From: Lonicera japonica
Taxonomy: Eukaryota > Streptophyta > Magnoliopsida > Dipsacales > Caprifoliaceae
DNA: 64,000 nucleotides
Reading direction: 5' to 3'
NCBI GenBank assembly: GCA_021464415.1
Contig: CM038471.1
Coordinates: 75,622,414-75,686,413 of the forward strand
Shown here: piece after piece, positions 49,201 to 56,120 of the stretch
Position numbering within the stretch: position 1 is the stretch's first letter
Layout: the number at the start of each line of letters is the position of its first letter
Made by a program: the position numbers and the translations under genes
The notes under the pieces: generated by a model
The model's input: the letters and a program-made list of their open reading frames with translations, nothing else
Databases searched by the model: none
What the model was told of the DNA's origin: nothing

Positions 49201-49616
49201 TTATTATGTCATTGTTCCTTTACATTGTCCTTTTGAGTTTGTGTTTAAGTATATTATATATATATATATAACAGTGCGGTTTGAAGTGTTAGAACATGAG
49301 AAAAACAAATAAAGTCCGATTAAATAATTAGTACCGGGTGATTCTCGTAATCGCACTCGTACTCATCGTCGGAGAACTGCTCCACGGCATAACCAGAGAA
49401 CGACCGGTGCCCGCCGGATAATAAAAAAGCCGACAAACTTCGGCAGATAGAAGCCCCATCAGTGACTGAAGCAGCTCCTTGAGGCTGGTGTATTCGAAGA
49501 CCAAACCAGCCATTGTCAGCAACTGTCGAAAACCTATTACAATTCGACGGTGACCAAAGTGCTGAAAAAAGGGATGACTTTTGCCTTACAAGGAGAAAAC
49601 CTAGCCTGAAATGCAT
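22342..49616 (-). CDS. DExH-box ATP-dependent RNA helicase (DExH3/DExH5-like) with C-terminal dsRNA-binding motif; 19 exons; exon 3 frameshifted
   Basis: Exons, all with GT-AG borders: 49335-49616, 45459-45613, 45258-45346, 44917-45153, 44367-44462, 43156-43344, 42858-43017, 42639-42769, 41696-41866, 39833-40105, 32395-32589, 31462-31665, 28829-28898, 28562-28710, 25189-25497, 25025-25084, 23860-24012, 23635-23745, 22342-22815. Corrected for one extra base in exon 3, the protein is 1168 residues. It has a basic, possibly organelle-targeting N-terminus ([18 protein letters not shown]). Helicase motifs: I GETGCGKT (292-299), II DEIH (393-396), III SAT (425-427), then [19 protein letters not shown] and [10 protein letters not shown] (659-666, split over exons 11/12). 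HA2/OB-fold regions follow, then a dsRBM near 1068-1131. This is the DHX36/DHX9-like plant class, inferred to remodel structured RNA. Most of the span is transposon-filled intron. As written the frame stops after residue 161. The start is the first in-frame ATG after an upstream TAA. Confidence 0.9.
22889..23410. repeat. Divergent tandem duplication (about 310-bp period) in the last helicase intron
   Basis: TTGTTGTGTTTAGTCCCCTC at 22891 recurs as TTGTTGTGTTTTGACTCCCT at 23201. The order of downstream blocks is shared: CTTCG, AACATTTNTT-CACACAAAAAA, GGTATTACCC/TGTATTACCC, GGACAC(G/A)TTGAAT, then ATTTTATG-TNAGTCC. The second unit is shorter. The open frames within (22978-23214, 23236-23478) are part of this repeat and are not genes. 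Confidence 0.65.
25737..26403. mobile_element. hAT-like MITE in helicase intron 14
   Basis: The left end TAGGGGCGTGTACT and the reverse complement of the right end, TAGGGGAATGCATGG, match the TAGGGGTGTNCA ends of the two other hAT-like elements here. The flanking octamers GTTTAACA and CTCTAACC agree only partly, so the target duplication is eroded. The interior has ACCAAACC/GGTTNNGT repeats. Borders are tentative. Confidence 0.45.
28043..28305 (-). mobile_element. LTR plus primer-binding site of a small LTR retroelement (TRIM/LARD-like)
   Basis: On the minus strand an LTR-like unit begins TGTTGGATTGA (28305) and ends CTTGACA (28057). It is followed at once by TTGTATCAGAGCC, which fits the primer-binding site complementary to initiator methionine tRNA. 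Downstream internal sequence (27740-28042) is non-coding and contains a second LTR-end-like junction, TTTCTAACG then TGATATCAAAGG, near 27815. No partner LTR was found, so the element is partial or rearranged. It lies in intron 14 in the same orientation as the gene. Confidence 0.45.
28987..29969 (-). mobile_element. Young-looking 5'-truncated LINE in helicase intron 12
   Basis: Flanked by the 8-base direct repeat TTCGTATT (28979-28986 and 29970-29977). The minus strand ends in a poly(A) tail (poly-T on plus from 28987). One uninterrupted 252-codon frame (29196-29954) encodes the end of ORF2. Within it are [17 protein letters not shown], the zinc cluster [20 protein letters not shown] and the C-terminal [20 protein letters not shown]. 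The lack of stops suggests a more recent insertion than the LINEs at 11-17 kb. A related fragment lies at 40984-41300. Confidence 0.8.
31770..32035 (+). mobile_element. LTR-like remnant in helicase intron 11
   Basis: Starts TGTTGGAAATCATTATTTTA and ends near CTGTCTACA. It holds a TATA-like TTTTTATATAAAAG and the GTAACCCTAA-rich pre-TATA stretch common in copia LTRs. No matching second LTR and no clear target duplication were found, so it could be a solo LTR or chance resemblance. It lies between helicase exons 11 and 12. Confidence 0.35.
33068..33237 (+). repeat. 5' LTR of the copia element
   Basis: Begins TATTGATAATTCC (the expected TG start has become TA) and ends AAATCTTCA. A TATATAAGG-like TATA box lies near 33171. 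The start is fixed by the CAGAT duplication and by the polypurine tract before the 3' copy. Confidence 0.9.
33238..33249 (+). promoter_or_regulatory. Copia primer-binding site (initiator Met tRNA type)
   Basis: TGGTATCAGAGG directly follows the 5' LTR. The usual plant copia site is TGGTATCAGAGC, complementary to the 3' end of initiator methionine tRNA; only the last base differs. Confidence 0.85.
33761..34807 (+). pseudogene. Copia gag with two in-frame stops
   Basis: Three consecutive pieces in plus-strand frames (33761-33991, 34004-34222, 34223-34807) read as one gag protein. It has the N-terminal [17 protein letters not shown], the SWLINSM and TAQDIWQAV region, and the [11 protein letters not shown] block. 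A CCHC zinc knuckle, [20 protein letters not shown] (C-X2-C-X4-H-X4-C), lies near 34610-34670. Stops at about 33991 and 34220 separate the pieces. gag would package the element RNA in cytoplasmic particles. Confidence 0.85.
34850..35590 (+). pseudogene. Copia protease and N-terminal integrase, broken
   Basis: The aspartic protease signature is visible as [12 protein letters not shown] near 34913-34950, followed by a frame change. The [20 protein letters not shown] block and the integrase zinc-binding segment [15 protein letters not shown] with [11 protein letters not shown] (35330-35460) follow. The first integrase Asp block reads SNVWGPF, with Asn in place of the usual Asp. Further stops occur near 35430, 35550 and 35565. 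The frame is then cut at FIDDH by the element at 35591-36462. Confidence 0.8.
35591..36462. mobile_element. hAT-like MITE nested in the copia integrase
   Basis: Inserted between two perfect copies of the 8-bp duplication ATGACCAC (35583-35590 and 36463-36470), which splits the integrase FIDDH codons. Ends are TAGGGGTGTTCA and the reverse complement of TGCACACCCCTA. Both subterminal regions are packed with GGACCGGAC / GTCCGGTCC direct and inverted motifs, as expected for hAT transposase binding sites; the middle is a purine-rich non-coding stretch. No transposase is present. Because it sits in a copia element with 1.8% LTR divergence, its insertion must be younger than that. Confidence 0.9.
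36471..37104 (+). pseudogene. Copia integrase, C-terminal part after the nested insertion
   Basis: The frame resumes with [19 protein letters not shown]. After stops near 36590 it continues as the integrase block with [15 protein letters not shown] (36680-36722), whose Glu is the third member of the D-D-E triad. [11 protein letters not shown] and [19 protein letters not shown] (36970-37020) follow, a conserved copia integrase/GKGY-like tail. It ends at a stop near 37104. Confidence 0.8.
37672..39159 (+). CDS. Copia reverse transcriptase-RNase H, uninterrupted 495-codon frame
   Basis: An unbroken frame covers the complete RT and RNase H. Seen in order are [36 protein letters not shown], the first catalytic Asp in [17 protein letters not shown], and [12 protein letters not shown]. 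The active site [14 protein letters not shown] (about residues 177-190), YFLGIEV and the RNase H blocks [30 protein letters not shown] and [15 protein letters not shown] follow. It ends KLGLTNIF just before the polypurine tract. The first codon of the open frame is GTG, not a real start: the domain belongs to the gag-pol polyprotein, whose upstream part is broken by a stop at about 37660. RT converts element RNA into DNA in the cytoplasm. Confidence 0.85.
   Translation: MYEEMRALEKNATWEKVKLPEEKTVVGCKWIFTVKYNSDGLVKRYKARLVAKGFTQTYGVDYSKTFYPVAKLNTVRVLLSVAANLDWSLNQLDVKNPLLNGDLEEEVFIEPPPGFTEKFGEKICKLKRSLYGLKQSPRAWFERLTKFLKGQEYNQGQSDHTLFTKTSTRNKLSVLIVYVDDMILTGDDVKEMNRLKRNLAKEFEIKDLGDLRYFLGIEVARSKNSIVVSQHKYILDLLPETGMSGCKPSDTPIELGTKLRDVKDGVPVETGRYQRLVRKLIYLSHTRPDIAFAVSMVSQFMHSPCEEHLEAVYRILRYLKGSPGKGLFFRKNDKRGIEVYTDADWDGSVTDRRSTSGYCTFLWGNLVTWMSKKQSVVARSSTEAEFRSMAQGVCEVLWLQRVLEELERPTSLPMKLHCDNKAAISIAHNPVLHDKTKHVEINRHFIKEKLEGGIICIPFVPSNKQVANILTKSLLRQPFEFQMSKLGLTNIFAPT
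39158..39166 (+). promoter_or_regulatory. Copia polypurine tract
   Basis: GAGGGGGAG immediately precedes the 3' LTR. It is the plus-strand primer site for copia replication and fixes the LTR start at TATTG. Confidence 0.85.
39167..39335 (+). repeat. 3' LTR of the copia element
   Basis: Same sequence as the 5' LTR apart from three substitutions and one missing A. It follows the polypurine tract and is followed by CAGAT. Confidence 0.9.
40480..40846 (+). mobile_element. LINE 3' end fragment in helicase intron 9
   Basis: Plus-strand sequence ending TCTTATCAATAATATTTATT then TGTTTCTTATC and poly(A) at 40837-40846, the same terminal pattern as the other LINEs here. Remnants such as FRLWKDGN-like codons near 40650 suggest ORF2 tail or UTR. 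The 5' border is approximate. Confidence 0.45.
40984..41300 (-). mobile_element. LINE 3' end fragment in helicase intron 9
   Basis: The minus strand carries [20 protein letters not shown], nearly the same as the end of the LINE at 28987-29969. A 3' UTR and a TTTTTGATAA poly-T boundary follow at 40984. Only the last 300 bases of the element remain. Confidence 0.6.
42023..42433. mobile_element. MITE in helicase intron 8
   Basis: The ends GGGCTCGTTTGGTTCGAG and GATCGAACCAAACGGAACCC are inverted repeats. GTTTGG-type ends are common in plant Harbinger- and hAT-derived MITEs. No target duplication could be seen, so superfamily is left open. Confidence 0.5.
45258..45346 (-). other. Helicase exon 3 carrying a one-base insertion and premature stop
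   Basis: The minus strand reads [15 protein letters not shown] in frame, then the next codon is TAA. Dropping one base at 45300/45301 restores [14 protein letters not shown], the sequence expected before the next exon ([10 protein letters not shown]). The exon is 89 bases, but phase continuity from exon 2 (ending in two codon bases) to exon 4 (phase 0) needs 88. All the other splice phases agree, so the extra base is a genuine anomaly of this sequence rather than of the model. Confidence 0.85.
46198..47999. mobile_element. Harbinger-like MITE in helicase intron 1, split by a LINE
   Basis: The left end GGGGCCGTTTGGTGGCGTAA and the reverse complement of the right end, GGGCCTATTTAGTTGTGTAA, align, continue into TTGTCTAATTT on both sides, and are flanked by TAA. 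The two arms (46198-46390 and 47793-47999) would form an element of about 400 bases; the middle is the LINE at 46400-47792. The TIR match is moderate and the assignment tentative. Confidence 0.4.
46400..47792 (+). mobile_element. LINE fragment of a different, RNase H-bearing clade
   Basis: The plus strand holds a zinc-binding RT tail (46412-47008; [40 protein letters not shown]) followed by an RNase H domain. The RNase H is split by a frameshift near 47370: [13 protein letters not shown] carries the first catalytic Asp, [12 protein letters not shown] the Glu, VDIEVDSM the second Asp and [15 protein letters not shown] the fourth. The D-E-D-D set is therefore preserved across two frames. The 3' end is TTTCTTGATAAA, then a CCCTTTCGTCGG segment and poly(A) at 47784-47792. 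Stops at 47008 and the frameshift make it inactive. It differs in sequence from the LINEs at 11-17 kb. Confidence 0.75.
48795..49062. repeat. Tandem duplication (about 147-bp period) in helicase intron 1
   Basis: AGTTTGCATTTACATTAATT occurs at 48795 and again at 48942. Both copies are followed by a T-rich stretch, AATTGTAGCTTTGACACAAA, TTTTCTTTG and CAATTGTAAT. The second ends at AATGTGCAG. No gene is implied. Confidence 0.6.
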
Positions 49617-49800
49617 TCTAACGGAAAAAAGATTTTGGGCATGGCGATTATGCTTCAATTACGAGAGGAGAAACGAGTAAAAGGGGGGTTTGATGCAAGA
49701 GAGAAACACCAAAGATTGGGTTTTTGTTCGTTGGATATATTTGATTTTAAGGTTTTTGGGGTTTAGAGGAGAAAAAGCCACGAAAAAATCTATTTTTCGT
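49617..49800 (-). promoter_or_regulatory. Helicase 5' leader and proximal upstream region
   Basis: Upstream of the helicase ATG at 49616 the minus strand has an in-frame TAA, which rules out an N-terminal extension in this exon. Beyond it lies a CT/GA-rich leader, including AAGAAGAAGAAAACG near 49800. Transcription start not determined. Confidence 0.3.
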
Positions 49801-50023
49801 TTTCTTCTTCTTCTTCCTCTTCTTTTTTTTATTTTTATTTTTTTTTTTTTTGTAAGGTTTTACTAATTAAATAAAGTGAGCTTTTATTTGTATTTGTACC
49901 ATACATGTAATAGCAATTTTAAACATAACAAATTTGCTCTTTTTAATGATTAGAATCTATATTTACAACTTAAGAAACTTTATGTATATATTTTTTTTCA
50001 AAATAAGAATATTGTATAATTTA

Positions 50024-50766
50024 GGTGCCGTTTAGTAAAAAAACTGAAAACTGAAATCTGAAAACTGAAAACTGAAAACTGAAACTGAAAACTGAAAACT
50101 GAAAACTGAAAACTGAAAAAGCTGTTTTTTTACGTCTGAAAAATGTATCTGAAAAAATGTTGTTTGTTTTAATATAATACATCTGAAATCTGAATTTTTT
50201 TTATTATGACCATTTTGCCCTTATTATTGTGTGTGTGTGGCTATCCCGTTGCTCTGTGTGTGTGTGGCTGTCCCGTTGCTCTGTGTGTGTGTCGTCCGTG
50301 CCGTTGCTCTGTGTGTGTGTCTGTGCGTTGCTGTGTGCGTGTGTGTGTGCGTTGCTGTGTGCGTGTGTGTGTGTGTGTAGACGAGGGAGAGAAAGAACGT
50401 GCGTGTGTGTGTGTTAAAGATAGAGCGAGAGAGAGATCTCACCGGAGATGGAGAGACGGCGACGAGCGGCGTGAGATGGACGAGCGGCGCGGGAGATGGA
50501 GAAAGGGCGTGACCTAACTGGGGCTGAAGTAATTTGATGGAGAGGGAGGGTAAAATGGTCTTTTTTTACTCTTTAAAATTAAGTTTCAGATTTAAGTGGC
50601 AACTTTGCCACTTAATTTTTTGGATGAAAATTTTAAGTTTTAAGTGGTAAAAATTAAGTGGCCACTTAATTTTTTTAGTTAGTGAACAACTTTTACAACC
50701 ACTTAAATCTGAAAATTTTAAGTTTTCAGATTTAAGTGGCAAATTAAGTGGCAAGTGAACGAGGCC
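50024..50766. mobile_element. PIF/Harbinger-like MITE with TTA duplication
   Basis: TTA flanks both sides (50021-50023, 50767-50769). The ends GGTGCCGTTTAGT and the reverse complement GGCCTCGTTCACT are similar. The subterminal regions contain repeated CTGAAAA (left) and AAGTGGC / ATTTAAG (right) motifs seen in a common plant element family. The interior holds a GT-rich minisatellite. No transposase is present; open frames at 50206-50517 and antisense are repeat translations. Confidence 0.6.
50225..50420. repeat. GT-rich minisatellite
   Basis: About six units of TGTGTGTGTG followed by (G)GC-C-GT-CCGTTGCTC or shortened forms (GCGTTGCTGTGTGC). It lies inside the MITE and explains the cysteine/valine-rich frames here. 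Confidence 0.7.
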
Positions 50767-50769
50767 TTA

Positions 50770-52053
50770 GTGTTATAACTTAATATGATGCATGGGCTTT
50801 TATGTATATGTAGATTTTATATTTATCTTTATTTGTTTTAAATAAAAGCAATACATGAAAGTATGAAAATTTCAAAAACCCACTAATTATAATATAATTA
50901 ATTGTTAAGAATAAAAAGTTATTTTCATTGGGACGTTGATGTTGATGTTTGACAAAACTTTAAAGATACAATTAACTAATTATAGTCTTGAATAGTCCCG
51001 TAGAGACAAACTTTTCAATATATTTTATTTTAATATACATCTTCATAACTTTTCTTAAGTCCACAATAGTTGTTCCCAATTGATAATGAAATTGCATTAT
51101 GCGCCATTCAACAATCTTTTCTTCTTCGAATTCAACTATCTAGGCAGTTATCAACTCTAAGTTGGAGATCCTTGCTATTAGATCAAGGGTTTAATTGAAC
51201 TTGTCATATATATATATTGAATTAAATTAAAGTTTGTTTGTACGGAAGATTTGAGCACCCTCTAATACCATATTTTTAATTGAAGAAAGATATTTGTAAT
51301 TCTATTGATTAATATTAATACAAGAGAAGTCCAATTTTTAAAGTTAGGTACACAATGAAAAATTTAATAAAATAAAGAAACTTACTAGCATAAGAAAACT
51401 AAATAGAATATTCTAACAATTAAAGCAATTGTAATTAAGATCACACAGGGATTATAATACGTGGTTACATCAAATCGACCTTAGTTACCCAACACAAGCA
51501 TTGGGTTTTGTATTGTTTATCTTTGAAGAATTAATTACAATTATAATCCATTCAAAATTGTTTAAGGGCTCCCAGAAGCCTAGTACTGTTCCTACTCTGT
51601 CTCAACTAATTTTAGAATTTTAAGAATTAAAAAATAGCGAGGAAGCCTAAATCTAGTAGCAAAAGATATATACTACATCAATGATTCACAATTTATTCAA
51701 TGACTAATGTGAATACAATGAGCATATAAAATGTATTTAGTGTAACTAGTTGTATGATAAAATGGTCTTCTTAATGAGCTTTTCGCTTTTCTAATATAAT
51801 TTTTAGCACATTTGATTTATATAACAAGAGAGATAAAAGAATTGAACTTTAAAATTAAGAGCAATAATACACTTACTGTATATTCTTACCACATATTCTT
51901 ACCAGTATACCACAACTCATGTAATGTACTGATAAGAATAAATGGTAATAATAGTATATAAGAAAAACATTTCGTAAAATCAAACGAGGTCGAGATATGT
52001 GAAGAGATTCTTATTCCCATTTGGCCAACTTGACTTCAGGCATGCAAAAATCA
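50770..52053. other. AT-rich intergenic sequence, no gene seen
   Basis: No exon or domain was recognised on either strand. It includes the 3' flank of the minus-strand phytocyanin-like gene from 52053 downwards. Confidence 0.4.
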
Positions 52054-53784
52054 TCAACAACTTGAGTTTGGGAAAACATTGGCATTAAGCTTTTGATCGG
52101 AGTAATCACAATGCCACTGACATATGAAGTATTTGTTTCCAGTTGATTTCAAGGTTACTTTGTCATAGCCACTGGATAATGCCCCTAAGTTTGGAGATGA
52201 AATGCACTCATTATACCCGGTTTCGTTTACCATGATAACATTGTTGTCTTCCTTAACATAGTTGAAAACTGGCAAATAAACATACAAAATGTTACGACAA
52301 GAATTGGGTTTGCACGCAAAAAATAGGTTTTTATGCGCAACATACAACCAACAAGATAATGCAATTCAAGAGAAAAAAGTCACAGATCAAAAGTAGGAAG
52401 TAACAGTTTCACTATATTAATCAATTAAGAGTATACTTAAAGATCTCTTCATGCCAACTATCTCTAGATATAAAGGAAAAAAATAGGAGGGGGACAAAAG
52501 AGATGATGTCCATTTAAGGCTTGATATAGGACAACTTAGAAAATTACATGGTTACATTTCTTTCCCATTTTGAAAGTATTTTTCTTAGCTTATTGACCTC
52601 CCTTGTCCATCTTTCTTATGTGACACTTGAATTCTCTATCCAATTCATGGTGTACTTTGGAGATACTATGAGAAAAATGAACAAATTTTTCGATCACAAT
52701 TAAATTTATCATGTAATTCATTGCCTCCCTCTATAATACTTGAATACTCAATTTTTTGATTTAAACCGTCAATTGCCCATGCTTATTAAGCCAAAGTATA
52801 TATAGTACGTTATCTGAAAATGTTAATTGAAGATCATAGTAAGATTCGTGTATGTGGGTTTTTGACACTATATATTTCAAGACACAGATTTCGTCTAGAA
52901 TGCAACCCTATTCAACTGCAAATCGGCTCTAAAAGTTCATATTCATAACATATTCTTGTACCCTCGGTAATTATTTCCTCAAAGAACCAAATTTCTTAAT
53001 TTTTTACAATATATATTTTTTTAGTCGAGTTGGTTTCAAATAAATTTCTTTTATTTCATTTTGCGGTGTAAATATTATTTGGATTAAAATATTTTTAAAG
53101 CCATTTTTTTAAAGAAAAACCATAAACATTATTGTTAAGCCCAGGATCCTATTTACCAATCAAAATCCATCTTCTAAAGTGTTACAGTCGCGTGCTTAAG
53201 TTTTTCATGTGCGCCTCGTGTGCGAATATATATACTAGAATTCTAAAAAAATATGTAGTATTAAGTTTAAACCAATCACCAATACACAATGTCAAAAGAG
53301 GGCCACCAGCCCTCTCCACCAGACAAAATATTCTAGAAAAAAATAAAAATAAAAAATAACACTCAACTACATCGTAAGGACAATAATTTATCAAACAATT
53401 AGGGCTTATTAAAAAGGTTAATAACAATGTTTATCATATGGTCCCGATATTTTACGGACGATATTCATCTAACAATTAAGGTTAATTAAAAAGTTTAATA
53501 ATAATATACATCACAAGGACAAAATTCATCAAACTATTAAAGATAGTCTTTAGCGACGAATTTTTTTCTTAAAAACGTGGAAAGATATTTTCCAATTCGC
53601 ACTACATACAGACAGGTGTATACCAGATCCCTTAAAGTTTATCATATCCTAAAAGAGAATTGTTACCTAATACTTCTCTGACCACAAAAGTTTTATTTTC
53701 TAGCCAAGAATAATAATTCGCATCCAAATTCCAGCCCTCTTTGTCTCCGACCACATATTCTTTTACCACCGCAATAATCACCAT
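52054..53784 (-). CDS. Phytocyanin-like (blue-copper-fold) protein, two exons, altered copper site
   Basis: Two exons joined at a phase-1 intron (GT at 53666, AG at 52269), a typical phytocyanin position: exon 1 to 53667, exon 2 52054-52268. The product from the first in-frame ATG (53784) is 110 residues. It reads EYVVGDKEGWNL, YYSWLENKTFVV, then after splicing VLVFNYVKEDNNVIMV, YNECIS, LKSTGNKYFIC and SDQKLNANV, all phytocyanin landmarks. Family members are secreted or membrane-anchored cell-wall proteins that bind one copper. Here the first ligand His is Asn (DNNV for the usual HNV), and the Cys-to-His spacing is two residues short (CQWHC). The disulphide cysteines and terminal Gln remain. 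It has no C-terminal GPI tail. The frame is open upstream to a TAA and would add a hydrophobic 25-residue stretch (LVFLLGLITIIVLVSL), but this has no ATG, so the start may be lost or lie in another exon. Gene or young pseudogene. Confidence 0.65.
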
Positions 53785-53949
53785 TAGAGACACCAAAACT
53801 ATGATTGTAATTAAGCCCAATAAAAATACAAGTTGAAAACTCTTCCTATTCGCACACACAATTTAAGGTGGAGTTAGGTTATAAATATATCAATCGGGGC
53901 TAATGAGTTTAAAAACGCACTTATGGGTTAATCCGTTTTGTTACATTTA

Positions 53950-54859
53950 GGATGCGTTTGGCGCACCGGATAAGGATGTAGGATCTGATAGGATAAAAGC
54001 CGAATAGGATAAGAGTCGGAATTAGTCGGATAGGATAAGAGTCAGAATTAGTCGGATAGGAATTATATGGGATAATATAGGAAAGGAATCAGTCGGATAA
54101 GGATTAAGCGGGATCGGATAGGACAAGAACTAGTCGGATAAAGATTTAATAAACTATGCATTTAATGAAGTCCTGGATTACAAATCCGAATATTATTCAA
54201 CACAACTCGCTTTTGTTTTAAAAAAATATGCAATTTTAATAATTGTCCACAATTTTTTAATTTTTTTTTGTTAATGAGATTATCCTATTTATAAATAAGT
54301 TTTGTAAAAATTCTTCTGGGAGAAAATACAATATTTACAAACTAGGCATTGAGTACAGTTTTAAATTATAATATAAATTTTACTTTTTTATAAAACTAAA
54401 GTTTCTTATAAATACTTTAATTTAATAAAAAAAAATACTATATTATATTATACTATAAATGAACTTTATTAGTTGAATTACTGTGATTTTGTGTGGTAAA
54501 AAATTTTCAGTAATCAATTTGATTATCTAAAAGGCGTAATGAAAAAGATTAAAATAAAAATAAATAAATTAAATATTTATTTTTTATATTTGTTTTACTA
54601 TCCGGTAATCACGGGATAAAATAATACCACCTATAGGGGTGGTATAGTTTTATCTGGTAGTAATAGGATAAAAGAATAATTAATCCTGAGTGCAATCCTA
54701 TCCCGCGTTGCACCAAACACGGGATAGGATAAAGATATAATATCCACCCTTGCACCAAACATAGGATAGAATTTGCTTATCATATCCTTCCTGACAACAA
54801 ACACTGGATAGGATTAATTAATCCAATCCCATCTCTAATCCCGCACGACAAACACACCA
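53950..54859. mobile_element. Harbinger-like non-autonomous element
   Basis: TTA flanks both sides (53947-53949, 54860-54862). The left end GGATGCGTTTGGCGCACCGG pairs roughly with the right end CGCACGACAAACACACCA. Both subterminal zones are full of GGATAGGATAAG / CTTATCCTATCC repeats, including two tandem 26-base units GGATAGGATAAGAGTC(G/A)GAATTAGTC at about 54006-54057. The core is AT-rich non-coding DNA. Confidence 0.6.
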
Positions 54860-55086
54860 TTAGATATGGTTGGAATAATTAAAGCCTTATTATCCTTGTA
54901 CTAATCTACGACTGATTTGTGCTTGGGTTTACCCCCTTTCCATTGAAAACTTATCCCTAAAATGCAAAATCATGAGCTGGTAGCCTGGTATAGAAGGAAT
55001 ATTTAGGTTATCTGTTCAGCTAAAGCATAAATAATTGTACTTGGCTCCTCTGCGCTACTCTTTTTATCTAATTTTTTTTAATGGTA

Positions 55087-55371
55087 TCTAGTTTGAGGTT
55101 AGAACAAGTGAGTTTTTCATAAAAATTGATAGAGATGATATTTATAATGAGTATATTAATTCCACAAAATTTTATCAAAAAATTCAAACCGAAAGTGGGT
55201 GAGGTAATTATCTAAAATTTTAATGGTAAAAAATGAACATATGTATCAAATTTTTATTACACCCACTCCTGATTCAAATTTCTTGATGAAATTTTGTGAA
55301 AATAATCTACTCAGATATCACGACCACCAAGTTTCGTGAAAAAAATCCATCCATTCAATTCTCAAACTAGA
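55087..55371. mobile_element. Foldback/MITE-like inverted repeat
   Basis: The ends TCTAGTTTGAG and CTCAAACTAGA are perfect inverted repeats. Inner arms also pair: CACAAAATTTTATCAA with TTGATGAAATTTTGTG, and AAAGTGGGTG with CACCCACT. The 285-base unit could fold over most of its length. No target duplication longer than TA was seen. Confidence 0.5.
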
Positions 55372-56120
55372 CTATATTAAAAGAAATTAAATAAAAGAAT
55401 AATGAAAATAAACCAACTCTTAAAAAAACTACCCTCAAAATAATACCTTCCTTATTGAGATGTGCAAGTAGAAGGCAAGGCCGGAACTTAGTACAGGCCC
55501 AAAAATTTTGGGGGCCCAGATTTAATTTTTTTGTCTATACATAATTAATCCCGAAAAAAATTTATACTTAATTACAAGCTTTGCAGCCATTCTGCCGACT
55601 TGTTGCGTTATTAATTGACATAAAACCTTTGTACTTTTTAGGGTTCCAAGACTGCAACTGTAAATCTACGAGAGGCCAAGAGCAATGTCTTTTCAACTTT
55701 CTTTAATTATTTTACCCAATTAGGCCATACCTTGGCAATTGGCACGTTGGTGTCTTTTTGGCTCTATGCACAATTGATCAATTGCTGCACACTTTAATTA
55801 ACATATGAATTGTTAATTAACCCAATTGCATATGTCTCTTTCTTGGCCTATGGCTGTCAAATGTTAATTTTTTGGCGAAGTTTTCCTGCTACAACCTACC
55901 AGGTTAGCTCCTTTAGTCCTTTATTTATTTTGTTATCAATTTAAATAATTTTCCTCATGCTCAATAAATTTTATAGATACAACAATCATTAGTTTAATAG
56001 TTAGTTTGTTTAACTATTTTTCTGCATGTGTAGTTGTGTGATTGTGTTAGATTTGATCAATAATCAAACTTATTGAGGCAATATTTTTGTTAATATTTTG
56101 TTATGATAAATCAGTAAACA

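Noticed and set aside
49335..49658. Start of the helicase at 49658
   Set aside because: The codon there is TTG, and a TAA lies just upstream in frame; the first ATG is at 49616.
50206..50517. Cysteine/valine-rich frame on plus and His/Thr-rich frame on minus
   Set aside because: Translation of a GT minisatellite inside a MITE; no domain.
53632..53859. Start of the phytocyanin at 53859
   Set aside because: The codon there is GTG; the first in-frame ATG is 53784, and sequence beyond the GT at 53666 is intron.
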